From positions 682,001-746,000 of the forward strand of contig CAZYYE010000002.1 of NCBI GenBank assembly GCA_964651535.1: a DNA stretch of 64,000 nucleotides, written 5' to 3'. The position numbers and the translations under genes are program-made. This document shows, in pieces, positions 57,607-64,000 of the stretch. Each line of letters opens with the position of its first letter. Within the stretch, counting starts at the first letter, position 1. The notes below the pieces were generated by a model. That model was not told the DNA's origin, did no database searches, and saw nothing but the letters and a program-made list of their open reading frames with translations. The DNA comes from Terrimesophilobacter sp964651535. Its GTDB lineage: Bacteria; Actinomycetota; Actinomycetes; Actinomycetales; Microbacteriaceae.

Positions 57607-58299
57607 ATGAGCGACGGACCGAAGATTCTCATTGTCGATGACGAGCCCAACATCCGAGACCTGCTGACCACAAGCCTGCGCTTCGCGAAATTCGCGGTGC
57701 GCGCGGTGGGCAACGGAGCCCAGGCGATCTCCGCGGTACTCGAGGAGGAGCCGGACCTCATCATCCTCGACGTCATGCTGCCGGATATGAACGGATTCGG
57801 CGTCACGAAACGCCTCCGCGCCAGCGGTTACACCGCGCCCATCCTGTTCCTCACCGCCAAGGACGACACGGAGGACAAGATCACGGGCCTCACGGTCGGC
57901 GGCGACGATTACGTGACGAAGCCGTTCAGCCTCGATGAGATCGTGGCGCGCATCAAAGCCATACTGCGCCGCACGATGGCGGACGAAGAGGATGCCATCA
58001 TCCGCGCCGGCGACCTCACCATGGATCAGGACACGCACGAGGTCACGATCGGCGACACGCAGGTCGAGCTCAGCCCCACAGAGTTCAAGCTTCTGCGCTA
58101 CCTCATGCTGAACCCGAACCGTGTGCTCTCCAAAGCCCAGATTCTGGACCACGTGTGGGAGTACGACTTCAACGGGGATGCCGGCATTGTCGAGTCCTAC
58201 GTTTCGTACCTCCGCCGCAAACTCGACCAGTACTCGGACGAGCCGATCATCCAGACGAAGCGCGGCTTCGGCTACATGCTCAAGGCGAACAAGGCCTGA
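57607..58299 (+). CDS. OmpR-family response regulator
   Basis: A 230-residue regulator. Receiver with acidic Asp11-Asp12, phosphoacceptor Asp55 and KPF near residue 105. C-terminal winged helix (ELSPTEFKLLRYLMLNPNRVLSKAQILDHVW, then YVSYLRRKLD). Similar in plan to actinobacterial PrrA/TcrX-type regulators. It is followed 57 nt later by its kinase. Confidence 0.92.
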   Translation: MSDGPKILIVDDEPNIRDLLTTSLRFAKFAVRAVGNGAQAISAVLEEEPDLIILDVMLPDMNGFGVTKRLRASGYTAPILFLTAKDDTEDKITGLTVGGDDYVTKPFSLDEIVARIKAILRRTMADEEDAIIRAGDLTMDQDTHEVTIGDTQVELSPTEFKLLRYLMLNPNRVLSKAQILDHVWEYDFNGDAGIVESYVSYLRRKLDQYSDEPIIQTKRGFGYMLKANKA

Positions 58300-58356
58300 G
58301 CCCAGCGCCCGCCCTCACGGGCGATTCGCGGCAATACCGGTTAGCCTGATCACCTG

Positions 58357-60021
58357 ATGCACGATCAGCTATCCCAGTGGTGGGGCAGGATTTCTCTGCG
58401 CACCAAGACGACCGCGGTGACCGTCCTGCTGCTCACCGTCGGCCTGCTCGTCGCCGGAATCGGCACCATGACGGTGCTGCGCAACTATCTGGTGAGCGAA
58501 GTGGATCGTAAGATCTCGTCGACGACCTACGATTTGCGCGCCCTCGACCTCGACATCCAGAGCACGTGCGATCGCGCATCAGGGCCAAGCCAGTTCTTTG
58601 TCGCCATCCTCACGAGCGGCGGTGATCTGCTCTGCCGCAACCGGAGCGACGACCAGGCGCAACCCGTGGTCCGTGGCCTCGACGTCGAGATCGTGAGGGA
58701 GCAGCAGGGCATTCCCCTCACCCTGTGGAACGCGGACCGCACGGGCCAGTGGCGTGTCGTGTCCGCGCCGTACGAGGACGGCACGACCGGCGCCCTCGTG
58801 ACTCTCGCCGTCGGCGTGAGCCTCGCCGAGATCAACGCGACGATCTCCCAGTACACGGCTGTGTTCCTCGGGTTCGGATTCTCCGTGGTCGTGCTCGGAG
58901 GGGCACTCACCCGGTTCCTCGTCACGGCGACGTTCACGCCGCTGCGCGAGGTCGAAGCGACCGCGGCGGCGATCGCTGATGGGGACTTCAGCCAGCGCCT
59001 GCCCGGCGCAACCCCCAACACCGAAGTTGGGCGCCTCAACCGCTCACTCAACACCATGCTCAACCGCATCGACCGGGCGTTCGCCGACCGCGCGAAGACG
59101 ATCGAGCAAATGCGTCGATTCGTCGGAGACGCGAGTCACGAACTGCGAACACCGCTCGTCACGGTGCGCGGATACGCGGAGTTGTACCGGATGGGCGCCC
59201 TCCACACGCCCGAGGAAATCGGCCAGGCCATGGATCGCATCGAGAAGGAAGCGATCCGGATGGGCGGACTCGTCGAAGACCTTCTCGAGCTTGCTCGCCT
59301 CGATGAAGCGAAACCTCTGCGACCCGCCCCCGTGGATCTGGTCCCCCTCGCACGCGATGCGGCGCTGGATGCCATGGCCTCGGCCCCTGACCGCAAGGTT
59401 TCCGTGATTGTCGCCGAGCCCGACATCCCGCAACTGCAGGAACAGCCCCCGACATCTGGGCGGAAGTCCCGCGGGAAGGAGTCGGCGGCGCACGGCCGCG
59501 AAGTGGCGACGACGACCGGCCCGATCGCGTACGCGGGCGCCAGAATCGCGCGCTTGCGCTCACGCCGCGCCCGCGCGATGCCGCCCGCGACTTCAGCGGG
59601 TCAGCCGGACCAGCAGGAACTCGAGTTGCCGGCGATCGTGCTCGGCGAGGAGAACAAGATTCGGCAGGTGATAACCAACCTGATCGGCAACGCCATGCGG
59701 TTCACCCCCGCCGGCAGTCCGCTCGAGCTCATTGTGCACGTCGACCCGGTGCGCAGACTCGCGATGCTGGATGTCGTGGATCACGGCGAAGGTGTGCCCC
59801 CACAGATCCGCGACAAGATTTTCCAGCGATTCTGGCGGGCCGACTCCTCCCGCACCCGTTCGACGGGCGGGAGCGGCCTCGGGCTGGCAATCGTGTCCGG
59901 CATCATCGCGGCCCACAAGGGAACCGTGGAGGTGCTGGAAACGGAGGGCGGCGGGGCGACGTTCCGCGTGGCGCTTCCCCTCCTCCACACTGGCTCGGCA
60001 TCAACCACCTCCGCCACCTGA
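58357..60021 (+). CDS. Sensor histidine kinase, HAMP type
   Basis: A 554-residue membrane kinase. TM1 ~20-45, an extracellular sensor of ~120 residues with two Cys (TCDRAS, LLCRNRS), TM2 ~168-190, HAMP, then HisKA with His261 in ASHELRTP. Between HisKA and the HATPase N-box (NLIGNAMRFTP) lies an unusual insert of ~70 residues rich in Arg, Ala, Ser and Pro (about 368-430). G-boxes DHGEGV and GGSGLGLAIV are intact. It pairs with the upstream regulator. Confidence 0.92.
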   Translation: MHDQLSQWWGRISLRTKTTAVTVLLLTVGLLVAGIGTMTVLRNYLVSEVDRKISSTTYDLRALDLDIQSTCDRASGPSQFFVAILTSGGDLLCRNRSDDQAQPVVRGLDVEIVREQQGIPLTLWNADRTGQWRVVSAPYEDGTTGALVTLAVGVSLAEINATISQYTAVFLGFGFSVVVLGGALTRFLVTATFTPLREVEATAAAIADGDFSQRLPGATPNTEVGRLNRSLNTMLNRIDRAFADRAKTIEQMRRFVGDASHELRTPLVTVRGYAELYRMGALHTPEEIGQAMDRIEKEAIRMGGLVEDLLELARLDEAKPLRPAPVDLVPLARDAALDAMASAPDRKVSVIVAEPDIPQLQEQPPTSGRKSRGKESAAHGREVATTTGPIAYAGARIARLRSRRARAMPPATSAGQPDQQELELPAIVLGEENKIRQVITNLIGNAMRFTPAGSPLELIVHVDPVRRLAMLDVVDHGEGVPPQIRDKIFQRFWRADSSRTRSTGGSGLGLAIVSGIIAAHKGTVEVLETEGGGATFRVALPLLHTGSASTTSAT

Positions 60022-60101
60022 CCTCCGCAGCGGGCCGTAGTCGGGCGTGGTCATCTAACGTGCTCGCATCGGGGCCCGTTCCCGCGAACTCAGGAGGAGA
60101 A

Positions 60102-60392
60102 ATGACCAGTTACCGTGTGGACAGCGACGCCGTTCTCGGCGCGCACAGCGCCATCCAGAACACGATGGCGAGGATCGAGTCCGAGGCCGCGAGCCTCAAG
60201 TCCCAGCTCGTGGATTTGCAGTCCTCCTGGACCGGACCTGCCGCCACGGCGTTCCAGTCGATCGTCGCAGACTGGACGGCGACTCAGCACCGCGTCGAGC
60301 AGAGCCTCGCCTCGATCGGGAGCGCCCTGGGCCAGGCGGCGCGCCACTACTCGGAGGTCGAACTCGCCAACGCCCGTATGTTCGCCGGTTGA
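60102..60392 (+). CDS. WXG100-family ESX-type protein
   Basis: A 96-residue helical hairpin protein. The turn carries SSWTGPAA, the W-x-G motif, and A-rich helices lie on both sides. Such proteins are exported by type VII secretion. No secretion genes are nearby. AGGAGGAG precedes the ATG. Ends in front of a bidirectional terminator. Confidence 0.85.
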   Translation: MTSYRVDSDAVLGAHSAIQNTMARIESEAASLKSQLVDLQSSWTGPAATAFQSIVADWTATQHRVEQSLASIGSALGQAARHYSEVELANARMFAG

Positions 60393-60424
60393 CAGGTTGC
60401 CGTGCTCGGCAGTCGGTGACGCAG

Positions 60425-60454
60425 GAAGGGCGGCCCCTTTCGGGACCGCCCTTC
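60425..60454. terminator. Bidirectional terminator between WXG100 and groEL
   Basis: GAAGGGCGG and CCGCCCTTC form a perfect 9-bp stem with further G:C pairs inside and a short loop. It lies between two convergent genes. Confidence 0.75.
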
Positions 60455-60471
60455 GTGCTAGCTGGCTGGAC

Positions 60472-62100
<1,629 letters not shown>

Positions 62101-62145
62101 GTGTGTTTCTCGTCCCTCCCGGACGTCGTAAAAAGTGCATCACGT

Positions 62146-62172
62146 TTGGCACTCACACTAAGAGAGTGCTAA
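62146..62172 (-). promoter_or_regulatory. CIRCE operator, proximal
   Basis: On the minus strand TTAGCACTC, 9 nt, GAGTGCCAA. This differs from the CIRCE consensus at one base and lies about 45 bp upstream of groEL. Binding site of HrcA. Confidence 0.9.
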
Positions 62173-62178
62173 ATGATT

Positions 62179-62205
62179 CTGGCACTCCATGGCAGAGAGT
62201 GCAAG
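62179..62205 (-). promoter_or_regulatory. CIRCE operator, distal
   Basis: On the minus strand CTTGCACTC, 9 nt, GAGTGCCAG. It is a second, less perfect CIRCE 6 bp away. It ends 5 bp from the DUF3048 stop. Confidence 0.82.
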
Positions 62206-62210
62206 CGGGC

Positions 62211-63278
62211 TCAGGGTGCCGCGGGCGGGACGAACGACACGGAACCGTTCGGCGGGATGAGCTCGAACCAGGTATTGCCGGCCGCAAGTCGAATTGTGAC
62301 CCCGTTTTCGTCCACGAGGCGGATGGGGTCGGTCGCGGATGCTTTCGACCACGTTCCGTGGACGGTGCCCCCGCCGCTGGAGATCCACGCCTCCCCCGAT
62401 CCGGACAGCACGGTCTTCGGTACGCCGCCGTCGTTCACGACGCTGACCCGGATGGCGACGATGTTCGATGCCGTCAACTGGTTGCCGTTGCTGTCGAGAT
62501 CAGCTTTGCCCTGCTGCACCCTCAGCCACCGTTCGGAGGCCGAATCCCAGGTCCACGTTCCGTAGTAGGAGGACGAGAACCGGTATTCGACGACCGCGGT
62601 GGGAGTGCCGTCTTTGGCGGCGGTGGAGCCGGCAGCGTGCAGCGAGTAGGCGAACTGTTGTTGGGGTGGCGCGATGTCGGCGTGCTGGGCGAGCACGTCC
62701 GTGGCGCGCACGAGCACGTCGTGGGGCGAACGCTTCGTGTTCGTGCGGAAGAACGTTTTCGCTGTATCCGGTTGGCCATGAATCGCGTTGTACACCGGGG
62801 TCTGCCGCATGAGATTCACGAATCGCTGTTGGCCGCCCGAGTAGCAGATGATTCCGCCGAACGGCGACACGATATCCGGATCCATCGGGCGGATGGAGCG
62901 CACGGGTCCGAGCAGTTCGGGAATGGTGGACTGCCAGACGGCCACGTAGCGCGTGATCCCGCCTTCGACGAGCTCTTCGAAGACGAAGTCGGTGAGTTCG
63001 AGTCCGACCTGCGGCCACGCGTCCCAGTGGTTGTCGATTTTCGCGGCGATCGATGAATGGTTGAGTGATCCCGCGGGCACGGTGGTGCCCCGAAGCGGGG
63101 CGAGTTCGGTCGGCTCCGGCGTCTCGTAGGTCGAGACGTATGGCGGCGAAGCGGATCCGGTCGGGGTCGGGGTGCGTTCCGGTGCGCATCCGGCAACCGA
63201 TGCGAGCGCGAGCGCGCCCAACGCCAAAGCGATAGCAGCTCTTGTCCCCGTGGCTCCCCGAATGCGTCTCACCGGCAC
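62211..63278 (-). CDS. DUF3048 lipoprotein (YerB-like)
   Basis: A 355-residue exported protein. The signal peptide ends in SVAGC (lipobox). A Pro/Thr linker is followed by the DUF3048 N- and C-terminal domains (SSIAAKIDNHWDAWPQ, GPVRSIRPMD, TWTWDSASERWLRVQQG). Function of the family is not known. Two close GTG starts are possible. It lies between the LytR_C gene and groEL on the same strand. Confidence 0.82.
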   Translation of the reverse strand: MPVRRIRGATGTRAAIALALGALALASVAGCAPERTPTPTGSASPPYVSTYETPEPTELAPLRGTTVPAGSLNHSSIAAKIDNHWDAWPQVGLELTDFVFEELVEGGITRYVAVWQSTIPELLGPVRSIRPMDPDIVSPFGGIICYSGGQQRFVNLMRQTPVYNAIHGQPDTAKTFFRTNTKRSPHDVLVRATDVLAQHADIAPPQQQFAYSLHAAGSTAAKDGTPTAVVEYRFSSSYYGTWTWDSASERWLRVQQGKADLDSNGNQLTASNIVAIRVSVVNDGGVPKTVLSGSGEAWISSGGGTVHGTWSKASATDPIRLVDENGVTIRLAAGNTWFELIPPNGSVSFVPPAAP

Positions 63279-63331
63279 AGGTTATCGCGGCAAGGCTGGC
63301 CGGACGCCGCATGGCGCGGCGAATCTGAAAC

Positions 63332-63916
63332 CTACGGGGTTGGTTGCGGGCTCGACTGTTGCGCGGGCAGATAGTCCTCACCGATGACGATCGTGATCGG
63401 GGATCCGGGGAAGTCGGTGGACAGCCGCACTTGTCCGACGCCGAGGCTCGCGACGATGCCCCGCGCGGCACCTTCCAGGGTGGGATCGGCGTAGTACACG
63501 ACTGTTTCTTCGATGTCGCTGGCTGACGCGTTCGCGCGGCTGCCGATGCCCTGCTGCGCGCCTTCCCAGCCTTGCGCGACAAGTGCATCGCCGACCTGGT
63601 TCGACAGGCCGATGATGGCGGTCCCGTTGAGTACCGTCAGGGGGATGGTCGGGTCAAGGGTCGGGTTGGCTGTGGGGATCTGGGTAGGTGTCGGCGTGGG
63701 GGTTTCGCTGGCGCGGAAGAAGGGAAGGTCGAAGTTGATGTTGCTGTTGATCGCGGCGAGCCCGAACAGCCCGGCGGTGGTGAGGAGGACGGTGGCTACG
63801 ACGGCCCACGCGAATCCGATCCATCCGCGCCCCTTCTTTCGGGGGGCGCGGTGCGCGCCGACGCGCAGCAGTTCGGACGGCACGTCGTCAAAACGGTCCT
63901 GCGGAAAATTTGCCAT
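63332..63916 (-). CDS. LytR_C-domain membrane protein
   Basis: A 194-residue protein. A cytoplasmic N-terminus, a membrane helix near 32-54, a Thr/Pro linker (SETPTPTPTQIP), and a C-terminal LytR_C domain (LTVLNGTAIIGLSNQVGDAL, AARGIVASLGVGQVRL). The family includes VirR-like envelope proteins of mycobacteria. It is near groEL in many actinobacteria. It precedes the DUF3048 gene with a 53-nt gap. Confidence 0.85.
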   Translation of the reverse strand: MANFPQDRFDDVPSELLRVGAHRAPRKKGRGWIGFAWAVVATVLLTTAGLFGLAAINSNINFDLPFFRASETPTPTPTQIPTANPTLDPTIPLTVLNGTAIIGLSNQVGDALVAQGWEGAQQGIGSRANASASDIEETVVYYADPTLEGAARGIVASLGVGQVRLSTDFPGSPITIVIGEDYLPAQQSSPQPTP

Positions 63917-63935
63917 CGTTCTCTCGGTTTGGTGG

Positions 63936-64000
63936 TCAGCTGTGGTTGCGGGGGTTTTCGCTGCGGCCCCGTGCCAGAGTTCGCGCGGCCGTGCGGGTTT
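63936..64000 (-). CDS. 3' end of an upstream gene, possibly DUF3263
   Basis: One frame is open from the window edge to TGA 63936-63938 and reads TRTAARTLARGRSENPRNHS, an Arg-rich tail. In actinobacteria a DUF3263 gene often precedes LytR_C; the tail is compatible, but only 20 codons are visible. Confidence 0.35.
   Translation of the reverse strand, partial: TRTAARTLARGRSENPRNHS

Overview
The window is chromosomal DNA from a high-GC actinobacterium. It is most likely a member of the Microbacteriaceae. The evidence is gene content typical of that group: DUF2530, DUF3027, a LytR_C protein, a WXG100 protein, an XPB-type repair helicase next to its Rv0862c-like partner, a DtxR regulator beside serC, and a monocistronic groEL with two CIRCE operators. 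Order in places follows Mycobacterium tuberculosis (lpdA, purine nucleoside phosphorylase, phosphohexomutase; XPB and its partner). Many genes have a -10 hexamer (TAnnnT) only 6-8 nt before the start codon, so leaderless transcripts appear common.

Layout. 0-2.7 kb: a translationally coupled membrane sensor, histidine kinase and NarL-type regulator (minus strand). 2.8-8.4 kb: DUF2207 membrane protein, m5U RNA methyltransferase, Maf, biotin-dependent carboxylase alpha subunit. 8.4-9.6 kb: a DUF559-type nuclease gene bracketed by palindromic repeats. 9.6-14.5 kb: flavoprotein disulfide reductase homologue LpdA, purine phosphorylase, sugar phosphomutase, AlaX-like editing protein. 14.5-24.8 kb: a branched-chain (valine-type) acyl-CoA catabolic operon divergent from etfBA and a membrane cytochrome b. 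24.8-34.2 kb: small enzymes, lipoproteins, VapBC, a TetR/DUF4386 pair and a 2-oxoglutarate oxygenase. 34.3-38.9 kb: a lower-GC defence island (a restriction-modification enzyme split by one in-frame stop, and DUF3800) ending at tRNA-Arg(CCT). 39-43.8 kb: a repeat-rich accessory zone with a cupredoxin operon, an AbiE-like two-gene module and an HNH nuclease. 43.8-50.9 kb: dtxR, serC, cold-shock protein and XPB. 50.9-52 kb: a second repeat-bracketed DUF559 nuclease. 52-57.5 kb: a pterin-type operon (folE, oxidoreductase, folP paralogue, RibD_C reductase), a cysteine-containing HTH regulator and small proteins. 57.6-64 kb: an OmpR-type two-component system, WXG100, groEL, DUF3048 and LytR_C.

The most unusual pattern is that each of the three stand-alone nuclease genes (two DUF559, one HNH) lies between copies of its own family of intergenic palindromes. 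In each case the nuclease stop codon is 0-8 nt from a hairpin. This looks like a nuclease and palindrome pairing comparable in layout to REP/RAYT elements, but without a tyrosine transposase. Other notable signals are the in-frame TAA in the restriction-modification gene, three TetR-type operators, a perfect 20-bp VapB operator, a DtxR box, and a probable ATT start codon for the acyl-CoA dehydrogenase.
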